The notes: generated by a model from the sequence alone, not told the origin. A stretch of DNA of 64,000 nt from an uncultured Clostridia bacterium (GCA_947624655.1 CANQLH010000004.1:1-64000), one strand, 5' to 3'; shown: positions 39,407 through 49,370, counted from the first letter of the stretch. Made by a program: numbers and translations.

Positions 39407-39557
39407 TTTTAAGGTATTTTATACTTAATTATTTTTAGTATAAGATACTACTTTTTAATAAGCTCAAAACTACGGATTTTATAGCAATCATCTTTATTTT
39501 TCTTACTTGCTAAATTATATAATAACTTTATATCATTTTGCAAGTTTTTTGAAAAAA

Positions 39558-39590
39558 TGTTAGATGTTTTGTTAGATATGTTAGATGTAA
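39558..39590. repeat. TTAGATG repeats, left integrase arm-type sites
   Basis: Three TTAGAT(G/A) units within 33 bases, about 150 bases inside the left end. Two similar units lie near the right end at 50768-50790. Confidence 0.5.
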
Positions 39591-39815
39591 TAGTTATTTA
39601 CTATTGATTAAAATTAAGGCTATTTGCTTAATTGCAAGTAGTCTTTTTATATACAGAGAAATGCAGTACCTCTATAAAAGTGCTAGGTGTAATGAGCCGA
39701 TGCTAGAAAATACATTCGTATTCGTATAAACGGTCTATTTATACAAAGTGCGTGAGTGAGATTTTACAACCATAGACTCACAATAATAAAAGAGTTTTTG
39801 GGAGGCAAAGCTTGG

Positions 39816-39929
39816 ATGTGGATTTATAATTGTAAAAAGTGTGGACAAGTATGCACATTGACAATTAAATACTATTTTTTTGTATTGTCAGCAATTATAG
39901 TAGTTCTCTACTTACTAGACTACCTATGA
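39816..39929 (+). CDS. Small membrane peptide with CxxC pair, 37 aa
   Basis: Not in the ORF track. ATG follows GGGAGGCAAAGCTTGG. The peptide starts MWIYNCKKCGQVCTL, a short cysteine knuckle, and ends in one hydrophobic helix (FFVLSAIIVVLYLLDYL). A hairpin terminator follows (TAGGTGTAATAATCC/GGGATTATTACGCCTA, 39961-40011). Either a small membrane protein of the element or another toxin-like peptide; there is no antisense promoter that I can see. Confidence 0.45.
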   Translation: MWIYNCKKCGQVCTLTIKYYFFVLSAIIVVLYLLDYL

Positions 39930-39960
39930 AACGAAGCGACCGACTGACGGTTTCCTACTT

Positions 39961-40011
39961 TTAGGTGTAATAATCCTTTTTTCATATATTGGGATTATTA
40001 CGCCTAATCAT
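39961..40011 (+). terminator. Hairpin after the 37-aa peptide gene
   Basis: TAGG-GTAATAATCC and GGGATTATTAC-CCTA form a long stem with a T-rich loop, upstream of the TnpV-like gene. Confidence 0.6.
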
Positions 40012-40068
40012 CTTCGCTCTCTCCCTCTGGTTTCATAACATATATATTAAAGAAATGGAGTGATTTAA

Positions 40069-40431
40069 ATGAATTTAGAATATATAAAGCAAGGAGATTA
40101 CTATGTTCCTAATATAGCAATTCCAAAAGAAAACGTAGAAACAATTTATAAAGATATAGGGAAATATGGAAGATTAAGACTAACTTTTTTGAAGGAAAAT
40201 AATAAAACTTTATATCAAGAATTATTACTTGATAATAAACTACATGAGCATTTAGTTAAGATCAGCGAAGAAACAAAAAGTAAAATAAATGAATTGATAA
40301 ATTTACTTTCTAAGCAAGAAAATGTTAATGAAAATTTGAAAGAAAATAATCAATTAGAGTGGGTTAAAAGAATGAATAATATTAAAAATCGTGCTGAAGA
40401 AATTGCTTTAAATGAGATAATTTATGTATAA
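40069..40431 (+). CDS. TnpV-like transposon-encoded protein
   Basis: 120 aa. The beginning (YIKQGDYYVPNI, then IGKYGRLRLTFLKE) and the repeated coiled-coil middle match the TnpV family found in many Firmicutes mobilizable elements. Its function is unknown; it may help excision or regulation. GGAGTGATTTAA precedes the ATG. First of a plus-strand series with the 40459 gene, mobC and relaxase. Confidence 0.7.
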   Translation: MNLEYIKQGDYYVPNIAIPKENVETIYKDIGKYGRLRLTFLKENNKTLYQELLLDNKLHEHLVKISEETKSKINELINLLSKQENVNENLKENNQLEWVKRMNNIKNRAEEIALNEIIYV

Positions 40432-40458
40432 AAATTTTATGAAAAGAGGTAAAAATTT

Positions 40459-40779
40459 ATGGATGAAATTAGATTATATGATATAGATTCAGAAGAATTT
40501 AGTGAATTAATAGATAGTGCAAAAGTTAGTTTAAAAGATGATGAAAAATATAAAAAACTTAAAAATGAAATTCAAAAAATTATGGATAAATTTCCAAATT
40601 TGCAGTTACTTTTAGAAGATAATTTGATTAAAAATTTGAATGAAACAGAATGTAAAATGTTACAAAAAATTATATCTTTATATACCGAAATTAGCATTTT
40701 AGAAGAACAAAAAATATTCTTTTTAGGTGCAAGAGAGAACTATTTTTACTTAAAAAATTTGAATTTACTTAAAGAATAG
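40459..40779 (+). CDS. Unknown 106 aa helical protein of the mobile element
   Basis: Not recognised. Charged, all-helical with acidic N-terminus (MDEIRLYDIDSEEFSELID). AAGAGGTAAAAATTT precedes the start, 27 bases after the TnpV-like gene, so likely co-transcribed. Confidence 0.55.
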   Translation: MDEIRLYDIDSEEFSELIDSAKVSLKDDEKYKKLKNEIQKIMDKFPNLQLLLEDNLIKNLNETECKMLQKIISLYTEISILEEQKIFFLGARENYFYLKNLNLLKE

Positions 40780-40788
40780 TTATATTTT

Positions 40789-40847
40789 GTGCGTGAGTAT
40801 TTTCTTAAATTTATGAATACGCAAGCAACGTGTTTGTACTCACGCAC
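40789..40847 (+). other. Candidate origin of transfer (oriT)
   Basis: GTGCGTGAGTA and TACTCACGCAC are perfect inverted repeats spaced by 37 bases, placed directly upstream of mobC as in many mobilizable elements. A single half GTGCGTGAGT also occurs at about 39748 near the left end. The nick site cannot be named from sequence alone. Confidence 0.5.
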
Positions 40848-40917
40848 ATAAATACAGTTCCGAATGTGACAAGTCCCAAACCCTATTTTAATTTTTAGAA
40901 AGTGAGATGAAAAATTT

Positions 40918-41304
40918 ATGCGAAAAAGAAATATAAAAATTAATATTTTTTTAGACGAAAATGAGAAAAAAATTTTTGATACAAAAGTAAAAAAATCTGG
41001 ACTAAATAAATCAGAATTTTTTAGAAAAATAATTTTGGATTATAAACTTAAAGAACAACCAGATGAAAAATTTTATGAAATACTTTATCAATTAAGAGGT
41101 ATGGCAACTAACTTAAATCAAATGGCAAGATATTGTAATAGATATGAATATATAGACAAAGAAAAATTTTATCCTTTAGCAAATAAAATACAAGATTTAG
41201 TTTTAAGTTTACAAGAAGTTTATATCATACCTCAAAGGAAAGGAACAGACTATGGCAACAACAAAAATATGGAAATTCAAAAGCAGACTAGACAGACTTA
41301 TTGA
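40918..41304 (+). CDS. MobC-like relaxosome accessory protein
   Basis: 128 aa. The N-terminal segment (INIFLDENEKKIFD, KKSGLNKSEFFRKII) is a ribbon-helix-helix DNA-binding fold, followed by LRGMATNLNQMARYCN, the conserved MobC motif (usually GxNLNQIAR). It would bind oriT and assist the relaxase. It overlaps the relaxase start by 53 bases, which suggests translational coupling. Confidence 0.85.
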   Translation: MRKRNIKINIFLDENEKKIFDTKVKKSGLNKSEFFRKIILDYKLKEQPDEKFYEILYQLRGMATNLNQMARYCNRYEYIDKEKFYPLANKIQDLVLSLQEVYIIPQRKGTDYGNNKNMEIQKQTRQTY

Positions 41305-42539
41305 TTATGCTATTAATGGAGAAAAAACTGAAAATAAATTTTATGTGTCTGGCATAAACTGTATGCCGTCTGTAGCATTTTATGAAATGATGAATGTAAA
41401 AAAGCAATTCTTTAAAACTGGTCGGCATAGAATGTTATCATGCTTATCAATCATTTGCAGAAGGCGAAGTAACTCCTGCACAAGCACATGAAATTGGTGT
41501 AAAACTTGCTGAAGAAATATGGGGAAATAAATTTCAAGTAGTTGTTTCTACTCATTTAAATACAGATAATATACACAATCATTTTGTGATAAATTCTGTT
41601 TCATTTGTAGATGGTAAACGATTTTGCAACACTAAAAAAGATTATGCTTTAATGAGAAAAACATCTGATAGACTTTGTGCTGATTATGGATTAAGTGTTT
41701 TGAAAAATGAAAAACAAGATGATAGATATAATAAATATGCTACAAGTGGATTATATAAAGAAATTATGAAAGACTCAATAGATTATGCAGTCGCCACTGC
41801 AAAAGATTATAATGAGTTCATGCAAATACTTCAAGATTTGGATTATATTGTAACAGATAGAAATAATACATTATCTATAAGACGTGAGCCTTACAAAAGA
41901 AATACAAGAATTGAAAGACAGTTTGGAAGTCAATATTCAAAAGAAAATATTTATAAAAGAATTTTGGAAACACAGCCACAATTTCCATATTCTCCAGAGC
42001 CATATTTGCTAGTTAATAGAACTTATAAAAACTATAATGATATAAGAGAAAAATGCTATCAGGATAAAGGCTCTATTTCGTATTTAATATTTCAATATGA
42101 AAAGCTATTCGGCATAAATAGAGAAAATGTCTTAAAATCGAATGTAGAAAGAATCACACCAGAATTAATTAGAGAAATAAAGAAAATGGATGAATATTCT
42201 AAACAAGCTATATTTTTAGTAAAAAATAAAATTAATACTGATGAGCAATTACTTAATTTTGAAAAAGCTACTTATGAAAAAATCAATCCCTTAAAAAGTG
42301 AAAGAGAAAATTTATGGAGAAAACTAAAAAAAGCTAAAACTGATGATGATAAAAAACAAATTGAAGATAAAATTATTACTATTTCTAAACAAATTACCCC
42401 ACTTGCTGAAGAAATAAGACTTTGTGGGGAAATACAAAAGAGAATGGAGAAAATTAAGAAGATTGAGGTGCATAGGCAGTTGGAGGAAGAAAAGTCTTTA
42501 GAAGTGAAGAAGAAAAAGAAAAAAAGTCGAGAAAGATAA
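41252..42539 (+). CDS. MobA/relaxase-type nickase, one CGG +1 site
   Basis: The track gives a 79-aa piece and a 317-aa piece. CGG at 41423-41425 (KKQFFKTGGIECYHAYQSF) read +1 joins them to 428 aa. Visible relaxase motifs: WKFKSRLDRLIDYA at the start, HAYQSFAEGE in the middle, and the metal-binding triad HLNTDNIHNHFVIN. It nicks and carries the transferred strand at oriT. The C-terminal 90 residues are a lysine-rich coiled coil. AAAGGAAAGGAA precedes the ATG. Confidence 0.92.
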
Positions 42540-42614
42540 AATTTATGTAAAAATTTGAAATTTCTTTATATAATATTAGTATAATAATTATGGATTTGAA
42601 AGGAGGAATTTTAT

Positions 42615-42773
42615 ATGGTTAAATATCTTTTGAAATGCTACTCATCAATAGGAAAAGAAATTATTTTGCAAGAACTGATATGTAATAATTTCAAAGAAGC
42701 TATATTAATAGCTAAAAACATAAGAAAAAAGAGTAACATTCATATAACAAAAATCGAATTAATCTCAAATTAA
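42615..42773 (+). CDS. Small 52 aa protein of the mobile element
   Basis: Not in the ORF track. A very good ribosome binding site, AAAGGAGG, precedes MVKYLLKCYSSIGKEI. It is followed by a hairpin (CATCC-GCAAATAT/ATATTTGC-GGATG at 42779-42815) that could end the plus-strand operon. Function unknown; similar short ORFs follow relaxase genes in related elements. Confidence 0.5.
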   Translation: MVKYLLKCYSSIGKEIILQELICNNFKEAILIAKNIRKKSNIHITKIELISN

Positions 42774-42847
42774 GTAGCATCCGGCAAATATAAATTATTA
42801 ATATTTGCTGGATGTATTTTACTTGACAAAGTCTGACAAAGTCAAAA

Positions 42848-43234
42848 TTAGATTTTTTCAACACTGTGTATTTGAAATTCTATATTATTTCCTATAGTTA
42901 AATTTTCTGCATCTTCAAGATAACAATTCAAAACAATAGTATTTTGGTTGTTTTTTTTAGTAAGTTTAAAATTTAGATTTCCATATGTTTTAGTTGCTAT
43001 GTCGTAACATTCTTTTGAAATATAATTTACTTCAGCATTTCCTATCAAATATATATTAGACTTTGCTGGTTGTATTTCTCTTGTTCCCATTGCCTTGAAA
43101 ATACCATTATTATAATCTTCTTGATATTCTAATTTTATTTTGCTTAACTCCATAATTTCCTTAACTTGTCCATTTATATTTTTTATTGCAGGTAATTCTG
43201 CATTATTAAAAATTTTAATAATATTTTCTTCCAT
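42848..43234 (-). CDS. Unknown 128 aa protein next to the restriction enzyme
   Basis: Start set at MEENIIKIFNNAELP because AAAGGAGAAAATATT lies just before it; the track starts 12 codons earlier. Soluble alpha/beta sequence, no motif recognised. It follows the MmeI-like gene on the same strand with 44 bases between stop and start, so it may be part of that defence operon. Confidence 0.5.
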   Translation of the reverse strand: MEENIIKIFNNAELPAIKNINGQVKEIMELSKIKLEYQEDYNNGIFKAMGTREIQPAKSNIYLIGNAEVNYISKECYDIATKTYGNLNFKLTKKNNQNTIVLNCYLEDAENLTIGNNIEFQIHSVEKI

Positions 43235-43278
43235 AATATTTTCTCCTTTCAATTTATTAAATTTAGTCAAAAATTATT

Positions 43279-46044
43279 TTAACTATTTATTAGTTCTTGA
43301 TACATTTTCATTAATTCAGCAACACAGTCTGATTCTGTCATCTTATGCCAGTCAAATCCATATGCTTCCATTACAGCTTTATCATTTTCTTGATGTGCCT
43401 TTCTTAATTCTGGTGGCATTGTTAACTCATCATATAAATCAGCTAATGAACTTTCTGGATATAATGCTCTTGCATCCAATATTGCTTGCACTGTCTTTTC
43501 AATTTTTTCTTTTTGCTTATCTGTTGGCGTTGGAAAAGGAAAATTATTATACACAATTTGATTTGAATAGATAAACCTTGTTTCTAACCTTCCTGCAAAT
43601 ACTTTTATCCATGCCATATGAACATTAGATTCTAAAATTCCTAAAATATATAAATTACTATTAGGCAATACAAATATTTTATCATTTGGTATAATAGTAG
43701 AATCTAGATAACACATTGGTATATATTTTCTCTTTTCAGAAGATATTCTAGGTATAGCAATATACTTTCCATCACAATTAAAATCTTTTTCAAATAGATG
43801 CGGTGTATCAGCACCTTTTTTTGTATTTATTCTATTACTATTTAATCTAAATTGTCTAACTTTTTCTATTTTTTCTTTAATTATTATGCTATCTCGTAAT
43901 TCTTTTGGATTAGCATCTCTTAACCATAAACAATACTTTTTTCTATTATTTAAAAGTTCTTCTGTTCCGATATAAAGTTTTATAAATTTTTCAATATTAG
44001 GTTCTTTTTCTATTATTTCTTCTTTTTCTTCATTGGATAATGTCAGATTTCCATTATCGACAGCAATTACTCCTTGAAATATTTCTGGTATATCACAAAT
44101 CGGATGTGTCTGCCTTTTTATAAAAATATTAGGTGCATTTAATAAATAAGCATTTATTGAATGCACTTTTTGAACTTTTCCATTATCAAAAATATATTTT
44201 TTGTCTTGTTTTGTATAACTAAATCCAATTATAATACAATGCACATGTGCTTTTTGATTTGATTCATTATCCCATTCAAAAGTTCTATATGCGAAATTAA
44301 TTATAATACCATCTTTCATTAAGTCTTCCCACAAGATAGCTGTTTGAACACCTTGACATATCGAATTAGTAGAAACAAAAGCACAATTAATAAATGAACT
44401 TTTCATATAACTAGATGCTTTTTTATACCAGCAAGTTACATAATCTAAATCACCGATACCATTTTTCTTACCAAAAATACTATATACATCATCTTTTTGC
44501 TTAGGATTCATTATTCTTGCTCCAACAAATGGTGGATTTCCCATTATATAATTACATTCATTCTTATCAATAACATCATTCCAATCAATCCTCAAAGCAT
44601 TTCCTTCTACAATATTGGTATAACTTTTTAATGGTAAAAAATCTAAATTCATGTGTAAAATGTTTTCTGTTTCTTTCATCATTTGGCTTTCTGCAATCCA
44701 TAAAGCTGTTTTGGCAACAGTTACAGCAAAGTCATTTATCTCTATTCCATAAAATTGAGATATTGAAACTTTTATTGGAGAAAAGCTCTCATCTCCTAAT
44801 CCTATTTGACCACCAGTAAGTTCGTTGATAATTTCATTTTCTAATTTTCTTAAAGAAAGATATGTCTCAGTTAAGAAATTACCACTACCACAAGCTGGAT
44901 CAAGAAATTTTAGTTTTGATATCTTATCTTGAAATTCTAGCAGTTGTTTCTTTTTTGTTTTTATAATAGATATTTGTTTTATTTCTTTTAGTTCTTCTTT
45001 TAAATCATTTAAAAACAATGGATCAATCACTTTATGTATGTTTTCTATTGATGTATAATGCATTCCTCCTTTGCGTCTTGTTTCTGGATTCAATGTACTT
45101 TCAAAAACTGCACCAAAAATAGTTGGACTGATTTCACTCCAATCAAAATCTTCACTTGCTTTAGTTAATAACAATTCTTTAATAGTTTCATTTAAGTTTG
45201 GTATTTCTATGTCTTCATCTGCAAATAGTCCTCCATTTACATATGGAAATTGTGCTAATTCTTCTATCATGTATGGATCTCTATCTTCTATTTTTGTGTC
45301 TAATACTTTAAATAAATCAATTAAAGCCCTTCTTAAATCTCTAACTTCAAATTGAGATAAATAGTCATGAAACATTAGACGTTTTCCAAAAAGTCCTGCA
45401 TCTTCAGCATATAGACAGAAAACTAATCTAACACAAAGCATATTCAAACTTTTAAGTGTTTCTTCATTTTCTGGATTTTTGTATAAAGGTAATATTTCAT
45501 CATATATTTTGCCAACTAATTCTCCTGCTTTAAAAGATATTTCTTCTTCTCTTTTTATATTTTCATTCCCTTTATCAACGATAAATTGTAATCTATAACA
45601 TTCTTTCTCCAAATTTTCCAAAAGTATTTCTTCTGGTTCTCCATTTGGATTTTCCATATTATATATTAAGAATGATTTAAAATTGCAAGTAATAACCCAC
45701 TTTGGATGTCTTGATAATGGAAGTTCAGCTATATATTTTTTTGCTTGTTGAAAAGGATTTAATAAAGAGCCATCTGATTGCCTAATTCCTTTTCTTAAAT
45801 CCTTATCAATACTTTTTTGCTCAATTAACACTTTAGTAGTTGGAATATATCCATCTATAAATCCAGTATTTTTATCTATATGTACTTGGTCTTCAAATTC
45901 AATAAATTCCTTTGGATTTTCAACTCCAAGAACTTCACTTAATAATGAATACCAAAATACTTGAGATTGTCCTTTTTCATATCCCTTATCTTTCCAAAAC
46001 TCTGCAAATTGTTTTGCTTTTTGTTCTTGTTCTTTTATATTCAT
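43279..46044 (-). CDS. MmeI-like type IIL restriction-modification enzyme
   Basis: 921 aa single-chain restriction-modification protein. The N-terminal nuclease part has the PD-(D/E)xK-like sequence FIDGYIPTTKVLIEQKS near residue 65; the helical spacer is followed by the methylase motif I DPACGSGNFL near residue 380 and motif IV NPPF near residue 505, i.e. an adenine N6 methyltransferase. A target-recognition domain and C-terminal region follow. Both activities in one chain fit type IIL. GAGGAGCAA precedes the ATG. It would protect the element or host against phages. Confidence 0.88.
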   Translation of the reverse strand: MNIKEQEQKAKQFAEFWKDKGYEKGQSQVFWYSLLSEVLGVENPKEFIEFEDQVHIDKNTGFIDGYIPTTKVLIEQKSIDKDLRKGIRQSDGSLLNPFQQAKKYIAELPLSRHPKWVITCNFKSFLIYNMENPNGEPEEILLENLEKECYRLQFIVDKGNENIKREEEISFKAGELVGKIYDEILPLYKNPENEETLKSLNMLCVRLVFCLYAEDAGLFGKRLMFHDYLSQFEVRDLRRALIDLFKVLDTKIEDRDPYMIEELAQFPYVNGGLFADEDIEIPNLNETIKELLLTKASEDFDWSEISPTIFGAVFESTLNPETRRKGGMHYTSIENIHKVIDPLFLNDLKEELKEIKQISIIKTKKKQLLEFQDKISKLKFLDPACGSGNFLTETYLSLRKLENEIINELTGGQIGLGDESFSPIKVSISQFYGIEINDFAVTVAKTALWIAESQMMKETENILHMNLDFLPLKSYTNIVEGNALRIDWNDVIDKNECNYIMGNPPFVGARIMNPKQKDDVYSIFGKKNGIGDLDYVTCWYKKASSYMKSSFINCAFVSTNSICQGVQTAILWEDLMKDGIIINFAYRTFEWDNESNQKAHVHCIIIGFSYTKQDKKYIFDNGKVQKVHSINAYLLNAPNIFIKRQTHPICDIPEIFQGVIAVDNGNLTLSNEEKEEIIEKEPNIEKFIKLYIGTEELLNNRKKYCLWLRDANPKELRDSIIIKEKIEKVRQFRLNSNRINTKKGADTPHLFEKDFNCDGKYIAIPRISSEKRKYIPMCYLDSTIIPNDKIFVLPNSNLYILGILESNVHMAWIKVFAGRLETRFIYSNQIVYNNFPFPTPTDKQKEKIEKTVQAILDARALYPESSLADLYDELTMPPELRKAHQENDKAVMEAYGFDWHKMTESDCVAELMKMYQELINS

Positions 46045-46063
46045 ATATATTGCTCCTCATTTT

Positions 46064-46417
46064 CTATTCTTTTACAAATTCATAATTATCAGTAGGAAGT
46101 TTTGCCCCACTTCTTTTTAATAATTCAAATTCGTCATACTCTGTCATTCCATAAGTTTTTAAAATTTCTTTAATTTCTGGTCTCGTTTCTTCAGGCAATC
46201 TACTACTAAATACAGCAAATAATTGTGGATTTTCATAAGTTGCATTGAGAGTTCTAAAAGCCACAAGTAAGTTAAAGCCATATTTTTCCGCTTCTTTTAC
46301 GTTCTCTAAAATGTATTTAAAATAGAACTTACCATTTTCTTTATATAACATAGCAACTTTATATTTATTTCCAGTATTTACATCTGTCCAAACCAAATAA
46401 ACCAAATCTTTTTCCAT
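46064..46417 (-). CDS. Small partner protein of the HipA-like kinase, 117 aa
   Basis: Not firmly recognised. It begins VYLVWTDVNTGNKYKVAMLYKENGKFYFKYI and contains NPQLFAVFSSRLPEETRPEIKEIL, which resembles the N-terminal part of HipA proteins (F-F-RLP). Together with the downstream-joined kinase it would make a split HipA, comparable to the small HipS of tripartite HipBST systems. It starts 1 base after the kinase stop codon, so translation is likely coupled. Confidence 0.6.
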   Translation of the reverse strand: MEKDLVYLVWTDVNTGNKYKVAMLYKENGKFYFKYILENVKEAEKYGFNLLVAFRTLNATYENPQLFAVFSSRLPEETRPEIKEILKTYGMTEYDEFELLKRSGAKLPTDNYEFVKE

Positions 46418-46418
46418 T

Positions 46419-47325
46419 TTATTTATCCTCCAAATTATATATCTCTAATATCCTTTTTCTTCTCTCTAAAAGATATTCCTTTACTAACTTTTTCATATTT
46501 TCACTTATAATATTATTATCAAATTCATTTAATATATTGTTTATGCTTTGTTCATTTATGTTATTTTTTATATTTTCAATATATTCTATTGTATCATTAT
46601 ATTTTTCTTCTTTCAAATGTTCTAATAATTCAAAATGTCTAATCGGTCTTTTATTTTTCCATCCTATTGTTGATTGTGATTTTGTATCAACTAAAGCCCC
46701 AAATCTCATTCTATCTTTTAATATAGTATCTATATCTTCTTCATTAACGTATGAACATAAAGATGAGCCATTATCGTATAATGGGCAAAAATGCGATTCA
46801 AATCCTTTATATGTATTAATATGAATTACAATGCCCCAATTACTATGATGTCTATCACTATTTCCTATTAATATATCAAATATCATCATTTTCATAATAT
46901 TTCTAATTCCATCTTCAGTAAAACATTTTTCTATCATTTGAAAGCAATATTTTTCTTCACTGTATTCATCTACCAACTTCTTTTTATTATAAAATGGATA
47001 TTTATCCTGTATATAGGTTACCCCTTCATTTAAAGCTTCATTTTGTTTTATTATATTATAACTCATTGAGCCAATTCTACCGTTTGTATATCCCCATATC
47101 AACATTTGCGCATTGTACATCTATTAACTTTCCGATTTCCGTTGCTAATTTTTCTGCCCAATATTCTCCTGTTATTTCTCCATTTGTTCTTACTTTTGGA
47201 AATTTGAAGATACCTTTTTCTTTTGTTTCTGGATTTATAAGCCATATTTTTTCACTAGCACCACTTCCAAATTTACCAGATTCAGTATCTTCTATCCAGT
47301 TGTCAAAGTTTTTTACTTCGAACAT
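46419..47325 (-). CDS. HipA-like serine/threonine kinase, one CGG +1 site
   Basis: The track shows an 82-aa and a 233-aa ORF. CGG at 47080-47082 is followed by TAG in the zero frame; +1 gives MGIYKGRIGSMSYN and a 301-aa protein. Motifs of the HipA/CtkA kinase fold: IFKFPK with the ATP-site lysine, GNSDRHHSNWG as catalytic loop with Asp, and CPLYDNGSSL with the metal-binding Asp. Known members phosphorylate aminoacyl-tRNA synthetases or defence targets; the target here is unknown. First gene before the 117-aa partner. Confidence 0.85.
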
Positions 47326-47382
47326 ATAATTCCTCCAATCTATGCTTAATTATTCAAATATTTTTTCTAATCTATCTCTTTC

Positions 47383-48285
47383 TTATTTATTTTTTGCCCT
47401 ACTCTTATATACATTAGCTTGATTTCTGCATTGTGGACTACAATATTCTGCTTTTAAATTATCTGAAGCAAAAGGTTTACCACAATGCTTACACATCTTT
47501 ACAGTTCTTCTATCAGATGTTTCATTTAAAGCAAACATAGTATCTATTGCTAATTTTAAAGAATTAAAGTTCCATTCTAAAATTGGTAAATCTTCTTTTT
47601 TATTTCCCATAAGTACTCTACAAGCTATTTTGGATGGATTAAAATTTCTTATTATATTGTCATACATCTGCTTTGTATAAGCATCTTCAACTTTATTATA
47701 ATTTTCTATTGCCTCAAAAGTTTGATATAGCGTTCTCGCATAATGCATTATCCAAACTAAGCACTCTGAATAAGCTCTTGAAAAAACTACTGCATATTCT
47801 CCTGGTCTATCTACAATTGCAAGTGGATTTGCTTCATTTTCTACTGATAACTCTATAATTTCTCCTTTTGCATTCTCTTTTATTATAACCTTCTGCTTCT
47901 TTTCACACTTTAAAAATAACTTTATATATTCACTTGTAGACATTGTTTCTTTATCACATACTAAATTTCCAATAGGTAAATATACCTTGTCTTGTTTTAA
48001 AATATCAGTGTTTAATGGTAAATATGTTAATTCACCCAATAATCCATATTTTTTTACAAATTTCATAATGCCATCTGCTGCTAAATCTAAAGCATCTTTT
48101 TCCACATATCTACCTACCATTAAAATATCAACCAATATTTCATCTGCAACATCAAATGGATCATACATTGTTACTTTAGAAGCTTCCTTTGGTGTTATAT
48201 ATGTAAATTCATCTATTTCTTTTAGTTCATAATCACTATATTTAAACCAAAAAGTCCTAAAATTTCCTTCGTTATTTTTCTTCAT
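47383..48285 (-). CDS. Unknown 300 aa protein with C-terminal zinc finger
   Basis: Start at ATG 48285 (MKKNNEGNF) after GGAGAGTGAAA. Most of the protein is helical and unrecognised. The last 45 residues hold CKHCGKPF ... YCSPQCRNQANVYKSRAK, a C2C2 treble-clef zinc finger of the CGNR-like kind, seen in DNA-binding regulators and in DUF6076-like proteins. Perhaps a regulator of the element. It stands 57 bases upstream of the HipA-like gene on the same strand. Confidence 0.6.
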   Translation of the reverse strand: MKKNNEGNFRTFWFKYSDYELKEIDEFTYITPKEASKVTMYDPFDVADEILVDILMVGRYVEKDALDLAADGIMKFVKKYGLLGELTYLPLNTDILKQDKVYLPIGNLVCDKETMSTSEYIKLFLKCEKKQKVIIKENAKGEIIELSVENEANPLAIVDRPGEYAVVFSRAYSECLVWIMHYARTLYQTFEAIENYNKVEDAYTKQMYDNIIRNFNPSKIACRVLMGNKKEDLPILEWNFNSLKLAIDTMFALNETSDRRTVKMCKHCGKPFASDNLKAEYCSPQCRNQANVYKSRAKNK

Positions 48286-48543
48286 TTTCACTCTCCAAAA
48301 AAATTTTTAAAATTTTATATGTAATACTTGACAAATGTGAATTATTACTTTATAATGTAATTGCTGTTTAATAGTAATTATTACATTTTATAATTATTAG
48401 TACTTGTCAAACTATTACTATTATATAGTTTTTATAGATAATAGTCAAGTTTTGTTTGGAAATTTATTATAAAATTCCTTAGAATTTTATATCTAAAAAT
48501 CAACAAACAAAAATACAACCAAATGAAAGGAGAAATTCTTGAC

Positions 48544-48966
48544 ATGAAAGAGCAAATTTTAGATTTATATTTTAATAAGCATTTAAAACAAAAAGAAATT
48601 GCTGAAATAATCCATTCTTCTCAACAATATATTTCTAAAATTGTAAAGAAAGACGAAAGATATGAAATAGAAAAAAGTTCTAGAAAATCTATTAACGCAG
48701 AAAAAAGAAAGATTGCTCAAGCAGACTATCAAAAAAATTATGTTAGAAAGAAAAATAAAGATATTGCTTATGAACAATTATTAGCACAACAAAAGCAAGA
48801 TGCAATAGAACTTTCTTATAATGCTCATCCTCTTTCTGATTACGCTTGTAGGAAAGCTAATTCTAGTATATATCACTATAATAGCAAGAGAAATCAATAT
48901 GTTATGATAAAAGGTATTAAAGCATCTATTGATTTGCCACGAAGAATTAGTGTAAAAGCATTTTAG
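48544..48966 (+). CDS. HTH DNA-binding protein of the mobile element
   Basis: 140 aa starting at MKEQILDLYFNKHLKQ; AAAGGAG precedes this ATG. Residues 5-38 form a helix-turn-helix (QKEIAEIIHSSQQYISKIVK) as in sigma-like or recombinase-associated regulators. The rest is basic and helical. It is divergent from the zinc-finger gene across a 258-base AT-rich region with several ATTACTA-like repeats, likely their joint control region. Confidence 0.65.
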   Translation: MKEQILDLYFNKHLKQKEIAEIIHSSQQYISKIVKKDERYEIEKSSRKSINAEKRKIAQADYQKNYVRKKNKDIAYEQLLAQQKQDAIELSYNAHPLSDYACRKANSSIYHYNSKRNQYVMIKGIKASIDLPRRISVKAF

Positions 48967-49078
48967 TTTTTGAAGAAAAACATGTATTTAATTTAACCTC
49001 TCTCAAAGAACAATATGCATTACATATAGTGAAATTTTATTTTAGCTATTGTGAATTTTGAAAAGGAGGTTACAGAAT

Positions 49079-49300
49079 ATGGAAAACTTAAAAGAAAATG
49101 TTAATTTATACAAAGTAATGTTTACTGCTTATAAAGATGTAGTAACTGTTCATCAGTTAGCTGAAATGCTAGGTATAGGAATTACTCTTGCTTATAAGTT
49201 AGTAAAGCAAAAGACTATTCAATCTATAAAAGTTGGTAGAGAATATAAAATTCCTAAAAGTAATGTTATATCTTATTTAACTAATCAAAGCAGATTTTAG
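49079..49300 (+). CDS. xis: Excisionase-like DNA-binding protein
   Basis: 73 aa from ATG 49079 after AAAAGGAGG. VTVHQLAEMLGIGITLAYKLVKQKTIQSIKVGREYKIPKSNVISYL is the winged-helix fold of the MerR/excisionase family. Placement just before the integrase is usual for Tn916-like recombination modules, where Xis bends the ends for excision. Confidence 0.85.
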   Translation: MENLKENVNLYKVMFTAYKDVVTVHQLAEMLGIGITLAYKLVKQKTIQSIKVGREYKIPKSNVISYLTNQSRF

Positions 49301-49370
49301 GCTATTTTATATTTACTCCAAAAAATCAATAGTAAATTAATTTAGTCTGTTACATCAGAAAGGAGTTATA

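Noticed and set aside
39253-39438. ORF 61 aa over the left tRNA half
   Set aside because: It runs through tRNA sequence and the attachment core; an artefact of the ORF search.
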